The notes under the pieces were generated by a model. That model had not been told where the DNA came from. It saw only the letters and a program-made list of their open reading frames with translations, and searched no databases. A program made the translations under genes and the position numbers. Positions 1-9,400 of a stretch of DNA of 64,000 nucleotides are shown here, in pieces; position 1 is the first letter of the stretch; each line of letters opens with the position of its first letter. This stretch comes from Candidatus Latescibacterota bacterium (GTDB lineage: Bacteria > Latescibacterota > UBA2968). The stretch spans positions 1 to 64,000 of the forward strand of contig JAJEDY010000033.1 of the NCBI GenBank assembly GCA_022821275.1, read 5' to 3'.

Positions 1-140
1 TTGCTTGGCTATTCAATTTTCGCCGATTATCAAAGGATTATGAAGCCCAAACAGACAGCAGTGAAGCCTTTATTCACATCGGTATGATTTACCTCTTAAT
101 CAACAGACTCGCTTAAATAATGCATTTTTAAAACAGCTTC
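1..140 (+). mobile_element. Right end of an IS5-family insertion sequence
   Basis: Contains the last codons of an IS5-type transposase (stop at 114-116) followed by a terminal sequence at 126-140 whose reverse complement starts GAAGCTGTTTTAAAA. The same terminal sequence recurs, inverted, at both ends of a small element at 22671-22821, which supports reading it as the IS right inverted repeat. The next three bases (141-143, TAA) would fit the TNA target duplication known for the IS1031 group of the IS5 family. The left end lies outside the window, so the duplication cannot be confirmed. Confidence 0.75.
3..116 (+). CDS. IS5-family transposase, C-terminal end (partial)
   Basis: Frame 3 is open from the window edge to TAA at 114-116 and encodes 37 residues starting [14 protein letters not shown] and ending in INRLA. 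The FRRLSKDYE block followed by a short helix ending in RLA is typical of the DDE transposase C-terminus of IS5-family elements. The 5' part, with the DDE residues, is outside the window. Its last 21 bases overlap the 3' end of the convergent mazF gene, an overlap created by the insertion. Confidence 0.8.
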   Translation, partial: AWLFNFRRLSKDYEAQTDSSEAFIHIGMIYLLINRLA

Positions 141-443
141 TAACGCAAAAGAAATGGCAAGACGGACTTCGTGCATCTTTTCAGTAGGCAGACGAGTGAT
201 GAAAGCACCGAGGTTGCTTTTGGAAATGGTCTGAAGGTTATCGAGATTAATTGCACAGGCTGTTTCTACTCCATCGTCAGGAGTCAATATGACCTCTGTA
301 GGAATGCCTCGAATCGCTGTGGTAAGTGGTGCTACGGTAATAGATGTGAGGTAAGATATAGCAGAGGTGCGGGTGAGGATTAGTACAGGACGGCGTTTGT
401 CTGGTTGCTTAAATGTGTACCAGTAAACATCTCCTTGGTTCAT
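96..443 (-). CDS. mazF: MazF/PemK-family toxin, C-terminus altered by IS insertion
   Basis: A 115-aa protein with the PemK/MazF pattern: N-terminal QGDVYWYTF strand, then RRPVLILTR and a central APLTT segment. The family are ribosome-independent mRNA endoribonucleases inhibited by a cognate antitoxin. The start codon overlaps the stop of the antitoxin gene by 4 bp (440-443), the usual coupled arrangement. The last 14 codons and the stop (96-140) lie inside the IS5 end, so the final residues after AISFAL are IS-encoded; the native C-terminus is lost. MazF proteins usually end near this point, so the fold may survive. Activity is not predictable from sequence. Confidence 0.85.
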   Translation of the reverse strand: MNQGDVYWYTFKQPDKRRPVLILTRTSAISYLTSITVAPLTTAIRGIPTEVILTPDDGVETACAINLDNLQTISKSNLGAFITRLPTEKMHEVRLAISFALEAVLKMHYLSESVD

Positions 444-673
444 TGATCACCCCAAATTTGCTCTGTTTCCCAGACATCGAATTCACCTTCTGTTACTGGG
501 TATTTTTTATATCCTTCACGATGTGTTTTTTCTAAAGCCGGTATGAGCGAATCTCTGAGTACCAATCTGAGTGAATTGCAAATAAATTCAGACCGGGTTG
601 TACCGCGTTCTTTGATCGCGCGTTCAACTTCGGCCAATAGATCCTCGTCAATTTCCATTTGAATCGTTTTCAT
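440..673 (-). CDS. Ribbon-helix-helix antitoxin (MazE/CopG-like)
   Basis: A 77-aa protein. Residues 1-45 look like a ribbon-helix-helix DNA-binding domain: a short strand (TIQMEIDEDLL), a helix, then TTRSEFICNSLRLVL. The acidic C-terminal tail (EGEFDVWETEQIWG) would be the toxin-binding segment. It sits directly upstream of and overlaps mazF, so it is the likely cognate antitoxin and autorepressor. It follows the DUF433 gene by 12 bp, making a three-gene unit. Confidence 0.8.
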   Translation of the reverse strand: MKTIQMEIDEDLLAEVERAIKERGTTRSEFICNSLRLVLRDSLIPALEKTHREGYKKYPVTEGEFDVWETEQIWGDQ

Positions 674-685
674 AAGTTCCCCACA

Positions 686-886
686 CTATAGAGGTTTTTG
701 TACAGCGTATTGAAGTGCTTGTTGAACATCTTCAACTTCGAGATAAGGATAAGCTGCAAGAATTTCTTCTGTTGACATCCGATTTGCAACCAATTTGACT
801 AAAAGAGAAACCGTTACGCGCATGCCGCGGATACACGCGCGTCCCCCCATGATTTTGGGATCAAAAGTTATGCGGTCGGATTTCAT
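686..886 (-). CDS. DUF433 domain protein (antitoxin-like)
   Basis: A 66-aa protein with a complete DUF433 domain: RITFDPKIMGGRACIRGMRV, then a short helix-turn-helix-like region with MSTEEILAAYPYLEVEDVQQAL. DUF433 proteins are usually the antitoxin-like partner of a DUF5615 PIN-like protein; none is encoded here. Instead it is the first gene of the minus-strand group ahead of the ribbon-helix-helix/MazF pair. It may be an orphan or a second regulator of that locus. Confidence 0.8.
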   Translation of the reverse strand: MKSDRITFDPKIMGGRACIRGMRVTVSLLVKLVANRMSTEEILAAYPYLEVEDVQQALQYAVQKPL

Positions 887-992
887 TTTCAGGTCCCTCT
901 ATACAGTGATCAGACATATTTAATCAATATCACAAATCTCGACCAGTTTTGCAATTTTAAACGTTGGGCGCCTAAAAAAGGAGTTGATAAAT

Positions 993-1958
993 ATGGCAAA
1001 AAAAAATGCTCTACATGTTTCAAGGCGCGAGAGATTCGAGGAAGCAGTTGATGCTGTGGTTTTTGGTGATACAGAGACACTTAAATCGCTGATCAGGAGA
1101 GAGCCTGATCTGATTCACATGCGATCGTCCAGAGCGCATAGAGCGATGTTGATCCACTATGTGGCGGCAAACGGCGTGGAAGATGAACGGCAGAGGACAC
1201 CGGCTAATGCCGTTGATGTCGCAAATGTACTTATCGATGCTGGCGCAGAAATAGATGCCACGTTCCTGGATGGAGGATCGGGGACAACGCCTCTTGTTTC
1301 ACTGGTGACCAGTTTTCATCCACATAAATCGGGCGTTGCCGCTGAGCTTGTGAGCGTATTCGTCAATGCGGGTGCCAGAGTAGATGGGTTAAAAGGAGAT
1401 GGTGAACCGCTAAGGCTCGCGCTCAGCTTTGAGTATCCCGAGTCGGTTCAGGCTCTTCTCGGCTGCGGTGCAAAAATTATGAATGTCGAAATCGCCGCTG
1501 GTCTGGGGGAACTTGAATTGGTCGAGAAATTTATCGATGAGGGAGGCTTAGCCCGCAGAGAGTTGGAAGAGGCGTTCTGGTCCGCTTGTAAGTATGGACA
1601 TACTGGGGTGGCGGAATGTCTTCTCAAATGCGGGTTGGATATAGACGCAACGGGTGGGGCAAATAATACGGGGTTGATGTTGGCATCACAACGCGGTCGG
1701 AGAGATGCGGTCGAGATGCTTCTGGATTATGGGGCTTCTGTTGAGCTGAAAAATGATTTTGGTGGTTCAGCACTTGGTTCAACGATGTATTTTCTGGCGA
1801 ATCACCCCGTGATAGGTGCCGATTACGCGGGGGTGATCGAGTTGTTGCTCAATGCGGGGGCAGAGTTCAACTTTGCCGACAAAGCGACAGGCGATGATAA
1901 GGTGGATGATGTGCTTCGCAAACGCGGTGTAATTCCGCCTACGCGCCCGGACCCTTGA
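993..1958 (+). CDS. Ankyrin-repeat protein
   Basis: About 321 aa, no signal peptide. Start chosen at ATG 993 because AAGGAG (978-983) is 9 bases upstream; a TTG at 984 is in frame but too close. Ankyrin-type units are visible as repeated helix pairs with A..LL..GA patterns, for example VANVLIDAGAEIDA, VAECLLKCGLDIDA, TGLMLASQRGRRDAVEMLL and IELLLNAGAEFNFAD. Ankyrin repeats mediate protein-protein contacts; the partner is unknown. It diverges from the toxin-antitoxin group, and its 3' end overlaps the convergent amidohydrolase gene by 20 bp. Confidence 0.8.
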   Translation: MAKKNALHVSRRERFEEAVDAVVFGDTETLKSLIRREPDLIHMRSSRAHRAMLIHYVAANGVEDERQRTPANAVDVANVLIDAGAEIDATFLDGGSGTTPLVSLVTSFHPHKSGVAAELVSVFVNAGARVDGLKGDGEPLRLALSFEYPESVQALLGCGAKIMNVEIAAGLGELELVEKFIDEGGLARRELEEAFWSACKYGHTGVAECLLKCGLDIDATGGANNTGLMLASQRGRRDAVEMLLDYGASVELKNDFGGSALGSTMYFLANHPVIGADYAGVIELLLNAGAEFNFADKATGDDKVDDVLRKRGVIPPTRPDP

Positions 1959-3531
1959 CGAACATTCCAGGGGTTGCGCCTGTGTGGTCGTTATTTTTGA
2001 GGACGCGGATGCCGTTGACGAAGACGTCGCGGATGCCGATAGAGAGTTGGTGGGAGTCGTCGAATGTCGAGTGGTCGATGACGGTGTCGGGATCAAAGAC
2101 GACGACGTCGGCCCAGCAGCCGGGCTGGAGACGCCCGCGGTCCCACAGTGAGAGGCGATTGGCGACCGAGGAGGTCATTTTGCGGATGGCTTCTTCGAGT
2201 GGCATGAGCTTTTCGTCGCGGACGTAGTGGCCGAGGACGCGGGGATAGGTGCCGTACGACCGGGGGTGGAGCGGCCCTTCGGTAGCAGCCCATTCTGGAT
2301 CGACGCCGCCCGCGTCGGTGGAGACTTTGATCCAGGGAAGCTGGAGTTGGAGACGGACGTTGTCTTCAGACATGGTGTGGTAGATGGTGAAGATGCGCTG
2401 GTTTTCCGATAGCAGGAGGTCGATGGTGGCTTCTATCCAGTCCTGGCCGCGTATTTCGGCAATCTCAGAGAGGCGCTTGCCGATGTATTGCTGGTTTTCG
2501 GGTTTTTTGAATGCGACCGGTGCGATGTGGTCGGGACGGCGGGGTATCTCGCCCTGGCGGTTTCTGACTTCGGAGACGATTTTCGCGCGGGTGTCGGGGT
2601 CGCGCAGGTTGTCGAAGAATTTGCCGTCTGCGGCCACCCATGTGGGCAGGACGGTGGATAGGCCAGTGCCGCTGGCGGTGTAGGGATACATATCGGCGGT
2701 GATGTCGAGGCCCTCGGCGCGCACCTGGTTCACGCGCGCAATGACCTGGTGCATCTTGGGGTAGTTGCGCTCGGAGACGGCTTTGAGGTGGTAGATTTCG
2801 ACCGGGAGGTTGGCGCGCTGTCCGATTTCGATGGCTTCGTCTAGGGCTTCGAGAAGTTTGTCGGCTTCGGACCGGATGTGGGTGATGTAGATGCCGCCAA
2901 ATCTCGCCGCTGTCTTACAGATTTCGACGATTTCGTCTGTAGTGGTATATGTGTCTGGCGGGTAGATGAGGGCGTAGGAGGGACCGAAGGCGCCATCTTC
3001 CATGGATTCGGCCATGACGCGGTGCATGGTTTTCATTTCGTCGGGGGTTGGCTCGCCCATCCGCATGCCCATTGCGTGCGAGCGCAGGGTGCCCGCGCCG
3101 AGGAAGGAGCCGACGTTGGGAGAGACGCCAGCTTCGATCATGGCGTCGAGCCAGTTGCCGAAGCGGTGCCAGTTACGCGCGCGTTCCCGCCAGTTTTTGG
3201 GTAGGGATCGCGAGAGGGTATTGGAGCCTCCGACGGGTGCCGGGGTCCACGCTTCGCCCATGATTTCGGTCGTGATGCCCTGGGTGATTTTGGAGAGGCA
3301 TCGCCCATCGCGCATGAGTGGGACGATGGAGTGGCTCTGTATGTCGATGAAGCCAGGGCAGACGATGTGACCGGACGCATCGACGATTTCGCCTATGCCG
3401 TCGTGGGGGATGGTCCCCGGCGGTTCGATGGTGGATATTTTACCGTTCTGTAGAGCGACATCGCCGTAGAAATAGGGGTTGCCAGTGCCGTCGATAATTT
3501 TACCTGAGTGTATAAGGGTTGTCATTGGCAT
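1939..3531 (-). CDS. D-aminoacylase / N-acyl-D-amino-acid deacylase family amidohydrolase
   Basis: A 530-aa metal-dependent amidohydrolase. The N-terminal strand-rich segment (IIDGTGNPYFYGDVALQNGKI) and the C-terminal LQPGCWADVVVFDPDTV are hallmarks of the composite domain of this superfamily; the TIM barrel lies between. Family members hydrolyse N-acyl-D-amino acids. The first metal motif reads GFIDIQSHS where classical enzymes have HxH, and the region of the classical NCG motif reads GEAWTPAP, so this is a divergent subclass and its substrate is uncertain. Later ligand candidates remain (YITHIRSE, EIYHLKA, STDAGG). No signal peptide is seen. Confidence 0.8.
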   Translation of the reverse strand: MPMTTLIHSGKIIDGTGNPYFYGDVALQNGKISTIEPPGTIPHDGIGEIVDASGHIVCPGFIDIQSHSIVPLMRDGRCLSKITQGITTEIMGEAWTPAPVGGSNTLSRSLPKNWRERARNWHRFGNWLDAMIEAGVSPNVGSFLGAGTLRSHAMGMRMGEPTPDEMKTMHRVMAESMEDGAFGPSYALIYPPDTYTTTDEIVEICKTAARFGGIYITHIRSEADKLLEALDEAIEIGQRANLPVEIYHLKAVSERNYPKMHQVIARVNQVRAEGLDITADMYPYTASGTGLSTVLPTWVAADGKFFDNLRDPDTRAKIVSEVRNRQGEIPRRPDHIAPVAFKKPENQQYIGKRLSEIAEIRGQDWIEATIDLLLSENQRIFTIYHTMSEDNVRLQLQLPWIKVSTDAGGVDPEWAATEGPLHPRSYGTYPRVLGHYVRDEKLMPLEEAIRKMTSSVANRLSLWDRGRLQPGCWADVVVFDPDTVIDHSTFDDSHQLSIGIRDVFVNGIRVLKNNDHTGATPGMFVKGPGA

Positions 3532-3555
3532 GGGATTGCCTTTCGTTTTTTTATG

Positions 3556-5082
3556 TTAAAAATCTGCGCCGAAGTTCTGGACGAAGATGAGGAAGTCCGA
3601 GAAGGCGACGCGCAGATCGCCGTCGAGGTCAAAGGTGGGGTCGAAGCCAACGTCGCCTGCGGTTTTGCCAAAGGCAGAGGCAAAGGCGAGGAAGTCCGAG
3701 AAGCCTATTTCACCGTCGCCGTCAAAGTCTGAGGCTGCGGGGCCAGATACGAGTTCAGCGATAGAGAGGGTATAACCGATTGCTGTGCCAGATGTGGAAG
3801 TGATGGCGAGGCTTCTGGCGATATTACCGGATGTGTGAATGCGTTTGCTTTGTGTGGCTGAAATGGGGATGGGTGCAGCAAAGGGGTGATCTCCTTCGGC
3901 GATAAGTGTGACGAGGAGGTCGTTGTCACCCGTGGATTGAATGGTGAAGGCGAGACCGGATGTTTTGCCTAAAGCGAGATAGTCTATGCCCCAGTGGGTG
4001 GCGCGGCGCGTGAGGTTATTGGTGGGAATGGTGAGGGTTTCGCGTTTTGCCGGGGGCAGGTCAATGGCGCGATAGCCGAGGTCGCCCTCGCTGTCGAGGT
4101 ACATGGCAGCAGCCCATTGCCCAAAGAGGTGATCGAAGCGTTCGGTCGCGTTGAGCGATTGAAGGAGATTGTCGATGCTCGCTATGCTGCTGTCTGGATC
4201 TGCGACGAGTTTGCGGAGTGCAGATTCACCATAGCGCTGGGCGAAGTACGTCATATAGAGATATGCCTGGTCAAAATCAAAGAACTGATCTTCCCAATAG
4301 GTGAGGTCTGTATTGGCTGCGAGCGAGAGAAAATTTTCGGTCGCGGCTGCTGTCGTGTCTTTGTATCCACAGGCGAGTTCGGCGTATTCCGAGCATCCTT
4401 CGTCGAGCCATTTGGCTTCGTCGGGATCGGCTTTCCAGTGGATCAGGTGCTGAAATTCGTGGGCGAGTGTGGCGCGTGCGAGGTTGCTGCCGATGTCGAG
4501 GGGGCGGGCGTCGATATAAATGATTTCGCGGGAGACGGGCGGGGCCTGGTTATCGGTGTCGATATAACCGACAAATGTGATGCCCGTAATTGGGCTGTCG
4601 AGTACGTCGAGCACCAGGATGAGTATGCGGGGATCGGCATCGACATCCGGAGGATCGCCAAAGAGGTTGGTGACAGTCTCGTAAATGCCGCGGTCGGGAT
4701 GGCGTGCGGTGGATTTATCAAATGCAAGGGCAAGGGATTCTATGCCGGTTTGTGTCACGCGCGGGGTGTTCCACATGTCATCTTCTACAAAGATGTAACA
4801 GTGATTGCCCACATAGCGACAGGTTGTTGTGGTGTGATATTTTCCGCCGCCAACGAGTTGAAAACTGTATGCCGGTAGCGTGAGCGTGTCGCCAACGCGA
4901 AAAGGTGTGGAGAAGGGTATTTTGGTTGCGGAGCTATGGGATGGGGTATGGCGTGGAATCAGGTGGGTTCCACTCTGGGGGATGGGTTGGGCGTGTGCTG
5001 CGCTGTAAGAAAATGCAATGCAGCAGGTGATAAAAATAAGAATACAAAGCAAATCGCGTTTGGGCGTTGTTGGTGGAGACAT
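3556..5082 (-). CDS. Secreted zinc metalloprotease (M30/hyicolysin-like) with C-terminal EF-hand module
   Basis: About 508 aa from ATG 5082, two bases after the upstream gene's stop; a longer in-frame reading would run back over that gene. Residues 1-31 form a signal peptide ending SAAHA. The zinc site is HEFQH (208-212) with DEGCSEYA about 16 residues later supplying the third ligand, as in gluzincins; hyicolysin-type M30 proteases have this layout. The C-terminal 60 residues carry two EF-hand loops (DFDGDGEIGFSD and DLDGDLRVAFSD), each followed by a helix ending in FG, a dockerin-like pair. The second loop has Leu at the usual Gly position. Probably secreted; substrate unknown. Confidence 0.75.
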   Translation of the reverse strand: MSPPTTPKRDLLCILIFITCCIAFSYSAAHAQPIPQSGTHLIPRHTPSHSSATKIPFSTPFRVGDTLTLPAYSFQLVGGGKYHTTTTCRYVGNHCYIFVEDDMWNTPRVTQTGIESLALAFDKSTARHPDRGIYETVTNLFGDPPDVDADPRILILVLDVLDSPITGITFVGYIDTDNQAPPVSREIIYIDARPLDIGSNLARATLAHEFQHLIHWKADPDEAKWLDEGCSEYAELACGYKDTTAAATENFLSLAANTDLTYWEDQFFDFDQAYLYMTYFAQRYGESALRKLVADPDSSIASIDNLLQSLNATERFDHLFGQWAAAMYLDSEGDLGYRAIDLPPAKRETLTIPTNNLTRRATHWGIDYLALGKTSGLAFTIQSTGDNDLLVTLIAEGDHPFAAPIPISATQSKRIHTSGNIARSLAITSTSGTAIGYTLSIAELVSGPAASDFDGDGEIGFSDFLAFASAFGKTAGDVGFDPTFDLDGDLRVAFSDFLIFVQNFGADF

Positions 5083-5084
5083 TT

Positions 5085-5714
5085 TCAGAACCGGACCGAG
5101 AGTCGCACCTGTAAGTCCCCAGAGGTGTTGGGAGAGACAGTTGCGATGGGGCGGGTTTTGGAGGCGATGCTGGCGGCATTCAACGCGCTGGCAAAGCGGT
5201 TGAAGATGAGTGCGCCCACAAATAGAAAGCTGCGTGTGCGCGCCCAGGTGGCTTTGCTTCGCAGTTCTCGAAAGTGTTCGCGGGAAGCCCGCGTGTCCCA
5301 CTCCCAAAAGTTTTCGGGTGTTTCTGACAGTGGATTGGCCGATGTGCCCTCGACGTATTGCAATCGGGCGTTGTAGTCATAGATGCTGTTATAACTGGAT
5401 AGACGGTCGTAATGGGAGTTGGGTTTTTTGTCCGTGGTCGCGCCAGCGCGTGCCGTAGCATAGGCGCGGAAGGTGTTTTCTCTCGTGGTGTTGAGTTTTT
5501 GAAATGCAAATAATCCCGTCCAGAACATGCCTTCGGTAAATAGGAAAAATTTCGCGGATTTTCGCCCGCCCGCATACCGCTCGCCCAGGCCGGGCAAAAG
5601 AACCGATAAAAAGGCGGCTTTTTTCGGTGATTTAGCTCCTTGCGCGGATGCGGCAGGCGGCGCGAGTAAACAGATAATTGCGAATGCGATTAAAATTTGA
5701 GATGATGTTTTCAT
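5085..5714 (-). CDS. Exported protein, DUF5683-like, paralogue of the next gene
   Basis: A 209-aa protein with a signal peptide (cleavage near PAASAQG) and a conserved block KSPKKAAFLSVLLPGLGERYAG followed by a probable membrane segment. The KxAxxLSxLxPGxGxxYAG block resembles DUF5683-type envelope proteins of Bacteroidetes/FCB bacteria. A second hydrophobic stretch (SFLFVGALIFNRFASALNAA) lies near residue 165. Similar in layout and motif to the 5720-6391 product, so the two are probably tandem duplicates. Function unknown. Confidence 0.65.
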   Translation of the reverse strand: MKTSSQILIAFAIICLLAPPAASAQGAKSPKKAAFLSVLLPGLGERYAGGRKSAKFFLFTEGMFWTGLFAFQKLNTTRENTFRAYATARAGATTDKKPNSHYDRLSSYNSIYDYNARLQYVEGTSANPLSETPENFWEWDTRASREHFRELRSKATWARTRSFLFVGALIFNRFASALNAASIASKTRPIATVSPNTSGDLQVRLSVRF

Positions 5715-5719
5715 GGTGC

Positions 5720-6391
5720 TTAAAATCTCGTTTTCAATTCGACTGTGGACCGTCCCCGGCCATCAACAGGCGTGATGTCGATCCAAAAGCTCGGTCCGGT
5801 CTGTTTTTGTAGTGTACGCGTATAGACCGAGGCGTGTATGGCACTGGCAATATGGTTGAGTACGGTCAGGCCTGTGACGACAGACGCGCGTTTGAGGTAT
5901 TTGTTGCTGTCGTTGCGACGGGTTTCATAGTCCAGCCTGCGTGACGATGGCACGTTCTTGTTATCGGTGGAAAAGTCAGCCGTCACATCGTCCCAGCCAT
6001 AGACAAATTGGTGGTATTTGCCGATGAGTTCGTAATACTGTTGCGTGTCCTCGGTTTTGGAGGGCAGGGCGTGGGTTTCGTAATACGGCTCGGGCTGAAT
6101 TTGGTTCCAGTCCCGCCAGGTGCTGTACCGCGCTTCCTGCCAATGCCGGTCGGCATACGCTCGAAATTCTTCCTTAATGTCATTGCCCTTGCCTCGCCAT
6201 GAAACATAAGCGGTCCAGGTGAGGGCTTCTGCGCCCATAAATCCGACTGCGCGCATTTTGGCTCCGGCATATAATTCCCCCAAACCCGGTACAAGTAGAG
6301 AGAGAAAGAAGGCCGTTTTAGGCGATTTTTCCGCGGTGGCCTGTCCGCACATGAGTGCGAAAACGAGCGTGCAGAGTGTGAATTTTCGCAT
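5720..6391 (-). CDS. Exported protein, DUF5683-like, paralogue of the neighbouring gene
   Basis: A 223-aa protein with a signal peptide (cleavage near GQATA) and the block KSPKTAFFLSLLVPGLGELYAG, nearly the same as in the 5085-5714 product. Both share a polar middle region rich in Tyr and Arg and a second hydrophobic segment before a C-terminal strand ending in RF, which could be an outer-membrane-type terminal Phe. Five bases separate the two genes and 16 bases separate this one from the large protease upstream, so they form one minus-strand operon. Function unknown. Confidence 0.65.
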   Translation of the reverse strand: MRKFTLCTLVFALMCGQATAEKSPKTAFFLSLLVPGLGELYAGAKMRAVGFMGAEALTWTAYVSWRGKGNDIKEEFRAYADRHWQEARYSTWRDWNQIQPEPYYETHALPSKTEDTQQYYELIGKYHQFVYGWDDVTADFSTDNKNVPSSRRLDYETRRNDSNKYLKRASVVTGLTVLNHIASAIHASVYTRTLQKQTGPSFWIDITPVDGRGRSTVELKTRF

Positions 6392-6407
6392 GGGGAAATT
6401 CCTCTAT

Positions 6408-9400
6408 CTAAAAATTGCCCTTCCCAACATCTGTAACAAATCCAAATAATAACGTAAAATAAACTTTTAAGCCACTTCGTTCAAGTGGATCGCCGGACCG
6501 TTGCAAAGGCACATGGTCGAATCCGTAGGCCACGTCGATGCTGGCGCGTGTGGGAAAAAGATAAAACGAGGTGGCGTCGTAGCGCAGTTGCGTGCCCAGT
6601 TCGCGTTTCCAACCGCGTTTGAGTATCGCATCGTCGGATGTCCCATCCCAGGCGCGGGCGATTCCGGCAAAGAATGCGCCGTAGAGTTGGTCGGAGTAGA
6701 TCGGGCCGGTTTGTCGATCGATGCGCGACCAGATGGGGAAGCGATAAGCCGACCGCAACATCAGGGCGCGGCGGCCTTCCAGACTGTAAAACGTATATCC
6801 TTTCATGCCGGGCAAGCCACCGAGAAAGAAGTCAAAGGTATCGTCAACTTCGCTGTCGATTAAGCCGCCAAAAAAGCGGAAACTCAGCGCACTGCGGCCG
6901 GGAGCAATCGGGATAAATTCATTCCAGTCGAGGGCGAGTTGATTGTAGAAATAGCGGTCATAGGTCTCGATAATTAGCGAGGTATTTTCCTCAAAGCCGC
7001 TGATGAACCAGTTGAAATAGCGATCGTAACGCAGTGCGAGACGGCGTCCGGATCGGGGATTGATTTCCGAGTCGCGCGAGCGACCTGTGGCATTGAGGCG
7101 ATAGGTGAGGGCGAGATCAAATCCGTTGAGGGTGGTGGCGGCTACTATGTCGCGATTGAGGCCGTTGAACCGCGCTTGGTCCAGAACTGCGCCCGTACGA
7201 TGATACACGAGTCGCGCGTCGATCGTACCGCCGCGTCTCATGGTGTATTTGCCGCCTATTTCAATGCCTGTCAGCGCAAAGGTGCGGCTGTAGATGCGGA
7301 AGTCTTCGTCGCGGCTGATTACATCTTCTTCAACGTGGCGCGATAGACGATAGGCTTCCAAAAAAAAGGAGGGTCGTTTTTTGCGGTATTCGTAAAGCGC
7401 GTATAAATCCATGTCCAGATCGTGGGCGAGCAGGCCACTGATGAAGAAGGTCTGCTTTCGCAAGACGTCGTCGGATCCCGCTATGGCGCCGAGTTTGAGT
7501 TTGCCGCTGTCGATTGCCAGACGCGGAAGTATGGTGGTGGATGAAAATTCATTTTTGTATGGGCGGCTCGCTATTGCGGGTTTGGGTGTTGTAGGCGCAA
7601 AGGGCTCAACGCGAAAGATGTTGGTCTCTACGGGTTCATTTAACGGCTGGGAAATAACGCGAATTTCGTAGGCGTTTTTGCCGTAGTGGGCATAGGCAAT
7701 GCGGGTGCCATCTGGATGCACATGGGGTTGAAATGCTCCGCCGTACACGTGGGTGAGGCGGTCTATTGTGCCGCTGGATAGATTGGCGCGATACAGGTTG
7801 AAGATGCCGTCGTGGTCAGAGGCAAATACGAGGGATGATCCATCGGGTGTCCAGCACGGGTCGCGGTCGGTTTCGCGGGAGGCAATGCGCACTGTGTAAT
7901 CGCCACCTGTTGCGGGAATGGTGGCGATGTCCCGCGAGGTGCCGATTCGGTAGAGTGAGAACGCGATTTGCGATCCATCGGGCGACCAGCGCGGGGTGGC
8001 GACCTGTGAGCCGTCGTCAAAGGATGTGAGATAGCGAATGGTATCTGCCGCGATGTCGAGAATGCAGAGGTTGGTGTTGCCCTCGCCATTTTTGACAAAT
8101 GCGATTTGCGTTCCGTCTGGCGAATAGGCCGGATGGATGCCGCGTAAGCCGGTACTGAGGCGCGTTTCGCCCGGGAAGGTGGCACGCGCGAGGCCAATGG
8201 CGGTTTTGACATTTTGAAACAGGCTCGATTTCGCGGTTTCGGGGTCTATGGTGTAGAAATCCCATTGCCGCCCGCCGTATTTGTTGGGCTGGCTGTGGCG
8301 CGCGTAGAGGAAGTGGTCGCCATTGGTTGACCAGTCAAAGGCTGTGACCGCGCTGGGGGCGGCGAGTTCCACGCTGCTGTCGGCAAGGGTATAGGCCACC
8401 AAACTCGTGCGCCCGTAATCGCGCCCTTTATTGGAGAGGTAGGCGAGTTTTGTTCCGTCTGGCGACCAGCGGGGATGCAGGTTGAGGTAGCCATCTTCGC
8501 GAATGAGGTCGCCCTGTGCGGGATTGGTTTCGATCTGTGCGATTTGATCCGCATAGCGCTTTTTGAGCGATGCGACCCAGCGCGTGTGCAATTCGCTGGC
8601 AGAGATGCCCAGGGTTGCGCGGATTGCGCCGCCAAAATCCGTGCGCCACCAGACTTTCATCTGTCGGTACAATTCGGGGAGTTTGTCGCGCCCAAAGGTA
8701 TCGACAATAAAGAGGGTGAGCGAATAGCCGTGGTCGTACACTTTTTCAAATCCGAGACCTGTTTTCGCGCCAAAGACGGACATTTCGTCGCGGGTGAGCA
8801 AGCTCTCATTGCGCATAGCCTGACGCAAGACCATATCGCGGTGCGAGTCCCAGCGGTCGTGTTGTGCGCCCGGTGCCATGTATTGCGCCGTGCCTTCGGC
8901 AAACCAGGGTGGGATGATGGTGGCGGGAATGGCGTATGCGGCAAGGACATTGGGATAGCCGGCGAGGATGTCGTCGCGTTTGCCTTCGCCCTGATATTGC
9001 AGGTAGTTGATGAAGATGGCGGGGATGCGCCGCGAGGATTTTCGGGCGATTTGGAGGGCGATGATGTGCGTCAATTCGTGCGTTATCACATTTGGGAGCC
9101 AATCTGTACTGCCGCGCAGTGCAAAGTCGAGGTTGGAGACCCAGATTTCGATGGTGTTTTGGTAATAATACGCCGCACCATTGGCGTAGTCTTCGGTGTC
9201 TTTGAGGATGATGCGGACTTTGCTGTCGGGTTCAAAATTGTAAAAGGACGCGACTGGTCCGTACGCGTCTTCGGCGATCTGAGCGGCACGCGGTGCCATT
9301 TTTTCCAGACCCTGATGGTAATAGATTTTGAAGTGTTCGGTTTCAATGACGCGCCAGTTCAATTCGGGATGATTGGCGTCAAATTGCGCGAGAGCCTGTG

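Noticed and set aside
3994..4878. Plus-strand open frame of 294 codons
   Set aside because: It is antisense to the HExxH protease gene with signal peptide and EF-hand motifs.
5083..5307. N-terminal extension of the secreted protease back to 5307
   Set aside because: It would overlap most of the upstream gene's 3' end, and the signal peptide begins right after the ATG at 5082.
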